The notes below the pieces were generated by a model. The model searched no databases, was not told the origin of the DNA, and worked only from the letters and a program-made list of their open reading frames with translations. Below, piece by piece: positions 8,939-16,794 of a DNA stretch of 64,000 nucleotides (within the stretch, counting starts at the first letter, position 1; each line of letters starts with the position of its first letter). Both the position numbers and the translations under genes were made by a program. This stretch comes from Fulvimarina uroteuthidis (GTDB lineage: Bacteria; Pseudomonadota; Alphaproteobacteria; Rhizobiales; Rhizobiaceae). The stretch spans positions 372,001 to 436,000 of the forward strand of contig NZ_JAXLPB010000002.1 of NCBI RefSeq assembly GCF_034321785.1. Direction: 5' to 3'.

Positions 8939-9163
8939 CGCGGGTCCGCGCGGCTCTCCACGCAAACGCGCCCGGCGCAGCGAAATCGCGCGAAAACCGG
9001 TGGACGGGCCGGCGGCCGAAGGGCTAGTGGTTCGGACATACGCTTTGCGGCTCGCAGCGATGTGCATCGACGCCGCCGCCGGTCCTGCTGATTTTCGCGC
9101 CGGGTGGCCGAAAAACCGGATGCCTCGTTCTTGCCCGGCGCAGTCAATCGGGAAAATGCCGCC

Positions 9164-9658
9164 ATGGGCGCAGGCCGCTTCAAGCTCGACGATCGCGATA
9201 TCAAGATCCTCTCGATCCTCCAGTCCGAAGGGCGCATCTCCAAGGCCGCCCTCGCCGAACGGGTGAACCTGTCGCCGACGCCCTGCTGGGAGCGGCTGAA
9301 CCGGCTGGAGGAAAGCGGCGTCATCGAGGCCTATGGCGCGACGATCGCCGAAAGCGCCTACGGTCCGATGACCGTGCTCTTCGTGATGATCGAGATCGAG
9401 AACCACCGCGCCGACGATTTCGCGGCCTTCGAGGCGGCGATCGGCGAGGTGCCCGAAATCACCGAATGCTGGTCGATTTCCGGCGGCTTCGACTATCTGT
9501 GCAAGTTCGTCACCCGCGACCTCGCCGCATATCAGGCGATCGTCGACAGGCTTCTGGCGAACGGGGCCGGCGTCAAGCGCTATTTCAGCTATCCCGCGAT
9601 GAAGCCGGTGAAACGCACCCCCCTTCCGCTGGCCATGATCGCGGACATGCAGGGCTGA
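9164..9658 (+). CDS. asnC: Lrp/AsnC family transcriptional regulator of ectoine use (AsnC/DoeX type)
   Basis: A 164-residue Lrp/AsnC regulator. The N-terminal winged helix-turn-helix spans about residues 6-65 (LDDRDIKILSILQSEGRISK, then a recognition helix with SPTPCWERLNRLEESG), followed by the RAM effector-binding domain (VLFVMIEIE, CWSISGGFDYLCKF). AsnC-type regulators sit in most ectoine catabolic clusters and respond to pathway intermediates such as diaminobutyrate derivatives. It has its own 225-base upstream region after the Usp gene. The ATG at 9164 starts the domain; the GTG at 9104 is less likely. Regulatory target is inferred. Confidence 0.92.
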   Translation: MGAGRFKLDDRDIKILSILQSEGRISKAALAERVNLSPTPCWERLNRLEESGVIEAYGATIAESAYGPMTVLFVMIEIENHRADDFAAFEAAIGEVPEITECWSISGGFDYLCKFVTRDLAAYQAIVDRLLANGAGVKRYFSYPAMKPVKRTPLPLAMIADMQG

Positions 9659-9870
9659 GCGGACCGGCGCCGGAAACCCGCGACCCGAAGAGCTTTCCTC
9701 GCACGATCGGGGGCTCGCGAAGACGTTTCGTCGGCGCTCCCCGCCCAGAATGGCCGACGCTTCGCGCCTGCCGGTCGTAGACTGGCCGCACCGATCGGGT
9801 CGGTGCCGTGGCTTTGGCCGCGGCAAGCCTGTCGATCCCAGTCCTGTCTGCCCATTTCGGAGATTTCGCG

Positions 9871-11244
9871 ATGCTCGACCTGTCGAACGAACGGACCGCC
9901 TACGATCGCGATCATTTCTTCCATCCATCCACCCACATGGGAACCCATGCGCGCGGCGAGAGCCCGACGCGGGTGATCACCGGGGGCGAGGGTGTGCGCA
10001 TCACAGATTCCGACGGCAACACCCATGTCGACGCCTTTGCCGGCCTCTACTGCGTCAATGCCGGCTATGGCCGCACCGAGATCGCCGAGGCGATCGGCAA
10101 GCAGGCCCATGATCTGGCCTATTACCACTCTTATGTGGGCCACGGCACGGATGCCTCGATCGAGCTGGCCAAGATGATCGTCGACCGGGCGCCCGACACC
10201 ATGAGCCGGGTCTATTTCGGCCTGTCCGGCTCGGACGCCAACGAGACCAACATCAAGCTCATCTGGTTCTACAACAATGCGCGCGGGCGGCCGGAGAAGA
10301 AGAAGATCATCTCGCGCTGGCGCGGCTATCACGGCTCCGGCGTGATGACGGGCTCGCTGACCGGGCTTCACCTGTTCCACAACGCGTTCGACCTGCCGCG
10401 CGCGCCGATCCTGCACACGCTCGCGCCCTATTATTTCCGCCGCGAGGACCGCTCCATGAGCGAGGAGCAGTTCTCTCAGCATTGCGCGGACGCGCTCGAG
10501 GCGATGATCCTCGAGGAAGGGCCCGAGACGGTCGCCGCCTTCATCGGCGAGCCGCTGCTCGGCACCGGCGGCATCGTGCCGCCGCCCGCCGGCTACTGGC
10601 CGAAGATCCAGGCCGTTCTCGACAAATACGACATTCTCCTCGTGGCCGACGAGGTCGTCACCGGCTTCGGACGGACCGGCTCCATGTTCGGCTCCGAGCA
10701 TTACGGCATTAAGCCCGATCTCATCACCATCGCCAAGGGGCTGACATCGGCCTATGCGCCGCTTTCGGGGTCGATCGTCTCCAAGCGCATGTGGGAGGGC
10801 CTTGTCGAGGGGGTCGACGAGCTGGGCGCCTTCGGCCATGGCTGGACCTATTCGGCGCATCCGATCTGCGCGGCGGCCGGCGTCGCCAATCTCAAACTGA
10901 TCGACGATCTCGACCTCATCGCCAATGTGCGCGAGGTCGGCGCGCATTTCCGCCGCGCCCTGCACGATGCCCTCGCCGGCCATGCCCATGTGGGCGAGGT
11001 GCGCGGCGAAGGGATGATCGCCGCGGTGGAGTTCGTCGAGGACAAGGATGACCGCAAATTCTTCGAGCCGGGCAAGAAGATCGGCCCGCAGATCGCGGCG
11101 GCCCTCTTCGAGCGCGGCGTCATCGGCCGGGCGATGCCGGAAGGCGACATTCTCGGCTTCGCACCGCCCTTCTGCCTGACGAAGGACGATGCCGACCTGA
11201 TCGTCGCCAGAACCCGCGAGGCGGTCGCCCACGTCCTCGGCTGA
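9871..11244 (+). CDS. doeD: L-2,4-diaminobutyrate aminotransferase DoeD (Atf), class III PLP enzyme
   Basis: A 457-residue class III (omega) aminotransferase. The PLP-binding pattern is complete: VADEVVTGFGRTG with Asp260, and TIAKGLTSAYAPLSG with Lys289 as the Schiff-base lysine; SGSDANETN near 120 binds phosphate. In this cluster it should transfer the gamma-amino group of diaminobutyrate to give L-aspartate beta-semialdehyde. The ATG at 9871 has GGAG nearby; a GTG at 9808 would add 21 unrelated residues. The next pathway enzyme, the semialdehyde dehydrogenase, is not next to it, since the DNA downstream was rearranged by insertion elements. Confidence 0.92.
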   Translation: MLDLSNERTAYDRDHFFHPSTHMGTHARGESPTRVITGGEGVRITDSDGNTHVDAFAGLYCVNAGYGRTEIAEAIGKQAHDLAYYHSYVGHGTDASIELAKMIVDRAPDTMSRVYFGLSGSDANETNIKLIWFYNNARGRPEKKKIISRWRGYHGSGVMTGSLTGLHLFHNAFDLPRAPILHTLAPYYFRREDRSMSEEQFSQHCADALEAMILEEGPETVAAFIGEPLLGTGGIVPPPAGYWPKIQAVLDKYDILLVADEVVTGFGRTGSMFGSEHYGIKPDLITIAKGLTSAYAPLSGSIVSKRMWEGLVEGVDELGAFGHGWTYSAHPICAAAGVANLKLIDDLDLIANVREVGAHFRRALHDALAGHAHVGEVRGEGMIAAVEFVEDKDDRKFFEPGKKIGPQIAAALFERGVIGRAMPEGDILGFAPPFCLTKDDADLIVARTREAVAHVLG

Positions 11245-11331
11245 TCGTCACGCCTGCGCATTCGGCGAGGATACGGGGTCCGGACGGAAGGCCCGGCCGG
11301 CGTCATCACTGTCGGGCCGTCAGGCCGGCGT

Positions 11332-11711
11332 CTACGGCCGTTGCGCGGCCCAGTCGGCCCTGACCCGCGTCTTCTTCGGATCGTAGAACGGAAACGGCAC
11401 GATGGTCGCGGCGATACGCTTGCGGTGGCCGTCGAGCTTGCCGATCTCGACCGCGTCGCCGAGATCACCGGTCCCGGCGTCGAGCCGCGCCAGGGCGACG
11501 GTCGCCTTGAGAAGCGGTGATTTCGCCGCGCTGGTGACGGTGCCGATCCGGGCGCGCCTGCAATAGATGCCGTCGCCGTGGCCGATCGGCTCGGCGCCCG
11601 CCATCCTCAACCCCACCAGCTTGCGGGCGCGGTTCGCGCGACCGCACCCTGGCCGATATAGGGCTCGGCGGATGTCGCGGGGACGGCGAAGCCAATGCCG
11701 GCCTCGACGGG
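11332..11711 (-). pseudogene. 3' remnant of a GcvT/dimethylglycine dehydrogenase-like oxidoreductase gene
   Basis: Read on the minus strand, about 125 codons resemble the C-terminal aminomethyltransferase barrel of dimethylglycine/sarcosine dehydrogenase-like proteins: TPVEAGIGFAVP, then EPYIGQGAV, then RKLVGLRMAGAEPIGHG and the final LARLDAG and PFYDPKKTRVRAD. The frame changes once near 11640, between the YIGQ and RKLV parts, so the remnant is also frameshifted. The 5' part is missing and the remnant ends exactly at the left terminal repeat of the IS3 element. It cannot make a working enzyme. Such enzymes are common partners of ectoine or betaine clusters. Confidence 0.7.
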
Positions 11712-11786
11712 TGTCCGTCGTCAGAACATTTGGCGCAGAACTGGGCGTCGATTTGAGGAGAGACGGACTCGTTTAGAGAATGATTT

Positions 11787-12534
11787 TTATGCGGCTTTCT
11801 TGCCGCTCTGCAAGCGGCGATGTTCGATGGTCTTTCGCTTAATCCTTTCTCGTTGTTTGATGATGGCGTCAGCCCATCCGAAGTAGGCGTCTCCGGGCGT
11901 CACGTTGCCCAGGCTCTCGTGATAGCGCTGGTGACTGTAGTGTTCGATTAAGGCTTCGATCTGCCCTTCGAAATCACCGGGCAGGAAGTAGTTTTCCAGC
12001 AGGATCCGGTTCTATAATGTCTGGTGCCGGCGTACGTTTCCGGGCGTACGCGGCCCCACTGGGGCCACGGTCCCTCCAACTGCCTTGGGTTTGCGGGTGG
12101 AACGGTGCCCCACGCACGTGGCTCATCTTCTGGGCTTCGATGTATTCGGCCAGTTCCTCGGCGACGTAGCTGGGGCCGTTATCGCTGAGCAACCGCGGTT
12201 TGTGTTGGACTTTGGCTGAAGAGCAACCTGACGCAATAAGTGCGAGATCCGACGTGTCGGTGACGTCTTCGGCCCGCATGTTCGGGCACAGCTTCCAGGC
12301 GATGATGTATCGTGAGAAGTCGTCGAGCACGGTGGACAGGTACATCCAGCCCCAACCGATAATCTTAGAGTAGGTAAAATCCGTCTGCCACATCTCATTC
12401 GGCCGCGTGGTCTGGGTATGGAATGCGTCGGCCGCCTTGATCACTATATAGGCCGGGCTGGTTATGAGGTCATGGGTCTTCAAAAGCCTCTAAACAGTGG
12501 CTTCTGAGACGAAGTAGCGCCTCTCGTCGGTGAA
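11787..12534 (-). pseudogene. 3' half of IS3 orfB transposase (DDE integrase domain), inactivated
   Basis: The catalytic core of an IS3-type OrfB: RPNEMWQTDFTY carries the first Asp, LLSDNGPSYVAEEL the second, and the reading resumes as NRILLENYFLPGDF, YSHQRYHESLGN up to the stop at 11787. The third acidic residue region (after HPQTQG) is replaced by an inserted palindromic sequence of about 53 bases that shifts the frame. A TAG stop at 12490-12492 also replaces the Tyr codon in the conserved ATVYRLLK segment. The 5' half of the gene is on the far side of the IS30 element. Confidence 0.85.
12028..12080. repeat. Small double-palindrome insertion inside IS3 orfB
   Basis: Where related transposases read KIERWH, this copy has about 53 foreign bases holding two adjacent inverted repeats: GCGTACG...CGTACGC (12030-12051) and GGCCCC-ACT-GGGGCC (12052-12066). 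It breaks the frame. It may be a small palindromic element or a double-strand-break repair scar. Confidence 0.55.
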
Positions 12535-12540
12535 CCGGAC

Positions 12541-13632
12541 CCTGAGTTCCAGCGCAAGGTGCAACACCCCTGAGCCGACGTAATATCGGCGGGTTATCCA
12601 GACCTTCGGGAGTGTTGCCGTGCCATCCTATTCGCACCTTTCTACCTGGGAAAGAGAGCAGATCGCTGCCCTGCTGGCGGCAGGACATTCAGGAAATAGC
12701 ATCGCTGGAGCGCTGGGCCGCTCCGCCGCCACGATCGGTCAAGAACTGCGCAGTAACCGTCTCTGCGGCGGCGGGTATTCGCGGCGTCAGGCCGATGGAG
12801 CCTATCTCAAGCGAAGGCGGCGTGCCGCCGTCCTGGAACAGGACGCGAGGCTGCGTCAATTCGTTGTCGACCGTCTCGCTGAAGGCTGGTCGCCCGAGCA
12901 GGTCGCCGGCTGGTTGAAGAAGCGCAGCGAGCCGAAGCTGCGCTCCCTCGTCACGGAGACAATCTACGCCTTCATCTATCGTGCCATGCAGAAGGCTGAG
13001 GAGCTGTGGCGCTATCTGGTCATGCTGCGAAGGACACGCCGTGCGCTGCGAGGCCGCTGTTCCCGCGACACCATCAAGAACCGCCGTTCCATCCATGATC
13101 GCCCGGCCTCCGCCGACGACCGAAAAGAGGCCGGTCATTGGGAGGCCGAACTCGTCATTTGCAAACAGACCAAGCTGGTTCTCGTGCTCCACGAGCGGAA
13201 GACCCGGGTGACGCTGGCAATCAATCCCATCGGTGAAACGGCTGCCGAAACAGTATCGGCCATGAGAGCGGTGTTCCGCCGCGTTGACCCGGGTCTCAGA
13301 CCCTCGGTGACCTTCCATAATGACACCACCTTCGTCAAGGACGCGCTGGTGACCGATCTGTTCGGAATGTCCACCTGGTTCTGCGACGCCTATGCCTCCT
13401 GGCAAAAGGGCGGCATCCAGGACGCCAATGGCCGGTTGCGGCGCTGGCTGCCAAGCTGGCTCGACATCGATGCCATAGATGAAGCGACCTGCAGGAGGCC
13501 ATCGTCACCCTGAACACCACGCCAAGAAAATGTCTCGCCTACAAGACGCCGCTCCAGGCTCTCCTCAAAGAGCTTGGCAAAGACGTTCAAATCCGCTTCT
13601 CATGAACAGGTTGCACTTCGTTCTGGAATCCG
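12541..13632 (+). mobile_element. IS30-family insertion sequence nested in the IS3 element
   Basis: A 1092-base element with imperfect terminal repeats: CCTGAGTTCCAGCGCAAGG at the left end, and CGGATTCCAGAACGAAGTGC when the right end is read in reverse. A 6-base direct repeat CCGGAC flanks it (12535-12540 and 13633-13638); joining the two flanks restores the orfB frame (ELAVRFTDERRYF), which shows a clean insertion. The single transposase gene runs on the plus strand and is damaged, so the element is probably not autonomous. Confidence 0.88.
12620..13605 (+). pseudogene. IS30-family transposase, frameshifted and with altered catalytic residues
   Basis: The N-terminal helix-turn-helix is intact (MPSYSHLSTWEREQIAALLA, then SIAGALGRSAATI). 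In the catalytic domain, three motifs differ from the IS30 consensus as I know it: HWEGDL reads HWEAEL, TFDND reads TFHND, and GGVENANG reads GGIQDANG, so each of the D-D-E positions seems changed. One base is lost near 13490: the first frame ends at 13513, while the family C-terminus (TPRKCLAYKTP, GKDVQIRFS) continues in the next frame to the stop at 13603-13605. Both features argue for a dead transposase. Confidence 0.85.
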
Positions 13633-13638
13633 CCGGAC

Positions 13639-13905
13639 GGCGAGTTCCCGTGGCGAGAGTTCGCAGCTCTCCAGCGCAAGTTCGATGATCTGATGATGGA
13701 TATCGGCCGGAATACGGTTACTGACCCGGCTTGGCGCCGATGAGCGGCCTTCCAGTGCCTCGAGACCACCGCTGAGATAGCGGTCATACCATCGGCAGAA
13801 AGTCCGGCGCGCAATGTCCAGCTTCTCCAGCGTTTGCTTCGCCGGCAGATGCGACTGCTCGACGATCCTGATAATTTCGTGCTTTTCGGGTGCAGGATAT
13901 CTCAT
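13639..13905 (-). pseudogene. 5' half of IS3 orfB (interrupted by the IS30 element)
   Basis: Starts MRYPAPEKHEIIRIVEQSHL and contains a helix-turn-helix region (AKQTLEKLDIARRTFCRWYD) and ELALESCELSPRELAVR, after which IS30 DNA begins. It is the N-terminal DNA-binding part of the same OrfB whose catalytic half is at 11787-12534. The start lies 28 bases after the orfA stop. Confidence 0.85.
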
Positions 13906-13933
13906 GCGTCTTTGCCCCCATCCTCGATCATGC

Positions 13934-14330
13934 TTATTTCAGCAGACGGTTTTCGAGCCTGAGGTCAGCGACACATTCCTTCAGAGCGCCGACCTTGCGG
14001 CGCAAATCCTTGACTTTGTCGGCGGTAGCGGCACGTGCCGTATCCCCCGCAAGACGCCGTTGTCCGTTCGGCGTGACGTCCCACCTCACCCATAAATTCC
14101 TTCGACCAAGTGTAGTAGAGGCCTTGGGCGATACCTTCCTTGCGGCAAAGCACGGCATTCGCCATTGTCGCTCGGACCAATGGTGCGACAGGGCTCATTG
14201 TCTTCGCCACGCAAGCCTTCGAGAACGATCCGGATCGTATCTTCGGCGGAGAAGTGCCGGCGGGTCGCCCGGCGGATGTCTTTGACCGCCTGCTCAGCAG
14301 GCTTTTTGGCATACGAGGATTTGGCTTCAT
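13934..14330 (-). pseudogene. IS3 orfA, frameshifted
   Basis: Pieces of an IS3 OrfA can be read in three frames: EQAVKDIRRATRRHFSAED and IVLEGLRGED, then LCRKEGIAQGLYYTWSKEFM, then QRRLAGDTARAATADKVKDL and LKECVADLRLENRLLK up to the stop at 13934. OrfA supplies the helix-turn-helix and leucine-zipper part of the IS3 transposase. Multiple small indels mean it no longer encodes one protein. Confidence 0.82.
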
Positions 14331-14415
14331 CGTCGTTCCTTCGTCACTGCGACGAGAGCCAAATCTGCGTTGCATCACAACCCCAATTTTGAGCCATAGG
14401 CGCTGACGGCGGACA

Positions 14416-14713
14416 GGGATCACGAGACCTCGGCCTATGAGGAAACCCGCATCCTCGATCCAGAACCCGACCCGGCGATGACGGACGCGGCGATGGACAA
14501 GCTCGCACGAGCGTTTCCGGTGTTTCGCGCGGCGAAGATCGCCCAGCGTTGGGCCGGTCTCATCGACGTGACCCCGGACGCCGTCCCGGTGATCGGGCTC
14601 GGACCCCGCGCCGGCCGCCTTGCGGCCGATCTATCCGCCGGAACCGCGCCGATCGTCGACCCGGCAGCCTTCCGGTTCTCCCGCTTTTCGACGGCTCGAG
14701 GATCGTGCCCCTG
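14416..14713 (+). pseudogene. 3' remnant of a DadA-like FAD-dependent amino-acid oxidoreductase
   Basis: About 100 codons match the C-terminus of D-amino-acid/glycine oxidase (DAO) proteins: AKIAQRWAGLIDVTPDAVPV and PIVDPAAFRFSRF. Between VPVIG and GLGPRAGRLAADL the expected ATGFSGHGFG-type FAD loop is missing, an internal deletion of roughly 20-30 residues. The last codons read STARGSCP, but shifting one base gives the family ending FDGSRIVP, so a base is also lost near 14690. The 5' part is gone; the remnant starts at the IS3 right end. Confidence 0.75.
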
Positions 14714-14798
14714 ACCGGCGTGTGAACGCGGCGGGCCGGAAGCCTCGTTGCGGCGGCTTCGCGCGCCGGGGCCCGGGCCCGAAAGCCGGGGCGGCGTC

Positions 14799-16127
14799 CT
14801 ACCGCCCGGTAATGCCGGGAAAGGCCACGAGAAGCCCGACCGCGATCATCTGGAGGATGATGAACGGGACCAGAGCCCGGAAGATGTCGCCCAGCGAGAT
14901 GTCCGGGGGCGCGACGGACTTCAGGTAGAAGGCGGCGGGGCCGAAGGGGGGCGACAGGAACGAGATCTGCATGTTCATGCAGAACAGGACGCCGAACCAG
15001 ACCGGGTCCATGCCGAGTTCCGTAATGATGGGCACGAAGATCGGCATGGTCAGCAACGCGATGCCCACCCAGTCGAGAAACGCGCCGAGAACGAAGAGAA
15101 TCAGCATCATGAACAGGACGATCACGGTCGGATTGTCTGAGACGCCGGTGATCAGGTCCGAGACGAAGTTGACGCCGCCCATCAGATTGTAGACGCCGAC
15201 GATCGCCGTTGCGCCGATGCCGATCCAGACGATCATGCCGACGGTGGCAAGGGTCTGCAACGCCGCGTCGCGCATCAGGGCGTAGGAGAACTCGCCGCGC
15301 AGGATCGTCGACAGGACGACGCCGCCGACGCCGATGGCGGACGCCTCCGTGACCGAGGCGATGCCGCCGTAGATCGAGCCCAGCACCACCACCACGACGA
15401 GGATCGGCAGGGCGAGCCCCTTCAGGAGCCGGACCTTTTCGGCCGTCGCGATCACCTCGGTCGAGATCGGCGGCACGTAGCCGGTCGAGACATAGGCGCG
15501 GAACAGGATGTAGGCGACGTAGAACATCGCCAGCATGAAGCCCGGCAGGAAGGAGGCGGTGAAGAGCTCGCCGATCGACACGTTCGCCGTCAGGCCGTAG
15601 ATGATGAGCACGATGGAGGGCGGGATCATGGTGCCGAGCGAGCCGCCGGCGCAGACCACGCCGATGGCGAGACTGCGGTCGTAGCCAAGCCGCAGCATCT
15701 GCGGCAGGGCGATGAGGCCGAGAAGCACGATCTCGCCGCCGATGATGCCGCTCATGGCCGCCAGGATGACCGAGACGAAGACGGTCTGGACGGCGACTCC
15801 GCCCTTGAGACGGCTGGCGAACAGCTTCATGGCGTCGAAGAGATCGCGGGCGATGCCCGAGCGGTCGAGGATCGCCGCCATCAGGACGAACATCGGCACC
15901 GAGACGAAGACGAAGTTCATCACGAACGAATAGACCCGGCTCGTGATCAGCGGGATCGACATGGGCCCGAACCAGCCGAGTGCGAAGATCAGCGCGACGA
16001 GGAGGGTGACGAAGGCGAGCGGCATGCCGGTGAGCAGCAGCCCCACCAGCATGGCGAACATGACCAAAGTGCCCCAACCGATGCCGAGCGCCTGGAGATT
16101 GAAACCGATATCGAGAAACGCGCTCAT
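14799..16127 (-). CDS. TRAP transporter large permease subunit (DctM)
   Basis: A 442-residue polytopic membrane protein with the DctM/SiaM pattern: SVPMFVLMAAIL, MSGIIGGEIVLLG, TMIPPSIVLIIYGL, SVTEASAIGVGG and SPPFGPAAFYLKSV. It is the transport subunit of a second, independent TRAP system. The substrate cannot be read from the sequence; the nearby enolase-superfamily dehydratase, SDR and hydroxyacid dehydrogenase point to an organic or sugar acid. Its ATG overlaps the stop of the small subunit gene by four bases (ATGA). Confidence 0.93.
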   Translation of the reverse strand: MSAFLDIGFNLQALGIGWGTLVMFAMLVGLLLTGMPLAFVTLLVALIFALGWFGPMSIPLITSRVYSFVMNFVFVSVPMFVLMAAILDRSGIARDLFDAMKLFASRLKGGVAVQTVFVSVILAAMSGIIGGEIVLLGLIALPQMLRLGYDRSLAIGVVCAGGSLGTMIPPSIVLIIYGLTANVSIGELFTASFLPGFMLAMFYVAYILFRAYVSTGYVPPISTEVIATAEKVRLLKGLALPILVVVVVLGSIYGGIASVTEASAIGVGGVVLSTILRGEFSYALMRDAALQTLATVGMIVWIGIGATAIVGVYNLMGGVNFVSDLITGVSDNPTVIVLFMMLILFVLGAFLDWVGIALLTMPIFVPIITELGMDPVWFGVLFCMNMQISFLSPPFGPAAFYLKSVAPPDISLGDIFRALVPFIILQMIAVGLLVAFPGITGR

Positions 16128-16708
16128 TTGGCGGACCGATCCGTGCCGCGGGCGTAGTTGACCGCGAGAATGAGAAACTGGATCACCAGAAGCACCATGA
16201 CGACGAAGACGAAGATCTTGACGAGGGCCGGCGTCGGCGGGCTCCAGGCGCTGCCCGTCGTCTCCAGGCGGATCGTGCCGGCGGGCGTGACGACGGCGCG
16301 AGTCACCATGTGCCAGGCGGCATAGGCGAAGAAGCCGGACGCAATGGCCGAGACGATGGAGATCACGATATCGGCGACCCGGCGCACGGGCGGCGAGAGC
16401 AGGTCGTAAAGCAGGACGACCCGAATATGGCTGTTCTTGGCGGTGCAGTACAGGCCGCCGAACACGAAGGCGATCCCGCTCAGAAACACCGTCGTCTCGT
16501 GCGCCCAGATGGTCGGCGCGTTGAAGAAATAACGCAGGAACACTTCCAGAAGCAGGATGGCGGCCGCGACCACGATGCCGGCGGCGAAGAGATAGCCGAA
16601 CCGGTCGACCACACGCCCCATGGCGCCGGCCTCGGGCGCCGTTCGGGCCACGCCCTCGCTGGTCGCAGCAAGGTCGATCGCGTCGGTCGTGCGGGTGGGA
16701 TCACTCAT
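16124..16708 (-). CDS. TRAP transporter small permease subunit (DctQ)
   Basis: A 194-residue protein with four hydrophobic segments after a polar N-terminus of about 35 residues. The motifs RYFFNAPTIWAHETTVFLSG and NSHIRVVLLYD are typical for DctQ. It pairs with the overlapping DctM gene and is separated from the binding-protein gene by 86 bases that hold a strong hairpin. Confidence 0.9.
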   Translation of the reverse strand: MSDPTRTTDAIDLAATSEGVARTAPEAGAMGRVVDRFGYLFAAGIVVAAAILLLEVFLRYFFNAPTIWAHETTVFLSGIAFVFGGLYCTAKNSHIRVVLLYDLLSPPVRRVADIVISIVSAIASGFFAYAAWHMVTRAVVTPAGTIRLETTGSAWSPPTPALVKIFVFVVMVLLVIQFLILAVNYARGTDRSAK

Positions 16709-16749
16709 GATGGTCGCGCCGGATTTCGAGGAGGAGACGGGCGAAGGAC

Positions 16750-16785
16750 GGTCCGCCGCGTCCGGGTTAAGGGACGCGGCGGACC
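16750..16785 (-). promoter_or_regulatory. Perfect 14-bp stem-loop between dctP and dctQ
   Basis: GGTCCGCCGCGTCC (16750-16763) and GGACGCGGCGGACC (16772-16785) are perfect inverted arms around an 8-base loop, 9 bases after the dctP stop. There is no T-run. Like the hairpin behind uehA, it probably sets the ratio of binding protein to permease by stabilising the upstream mRNA or by partial termination. Confidence 0.75.
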
Positions 16786-16794
16786 GAGCGGACC

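Larger units (their letters stand above)
11712..14415 (-). mobile_element. IS3-family insertion sequence (decayed, interrupted by an IS30 element)
   Basis: Imperfect terminal inverted repeats bound the element: TGTCCGTCGTCAG at 11712 and, read in reverse, TGTCCGCCGTCAG ending at 14415; similarity goes on for about 35 bases. A possible 3-base target duplication, GGG, flanks it (11709-11711 and 14416-14418), as expected for IS3. It carries orfA and orfB on the minus strand, both broken. The IS30 element sits inside orfB with a CCGGAC duplication. Without the nested DNA the element would be about 1.55 kb, normal for the family. Confidence 0.85.
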
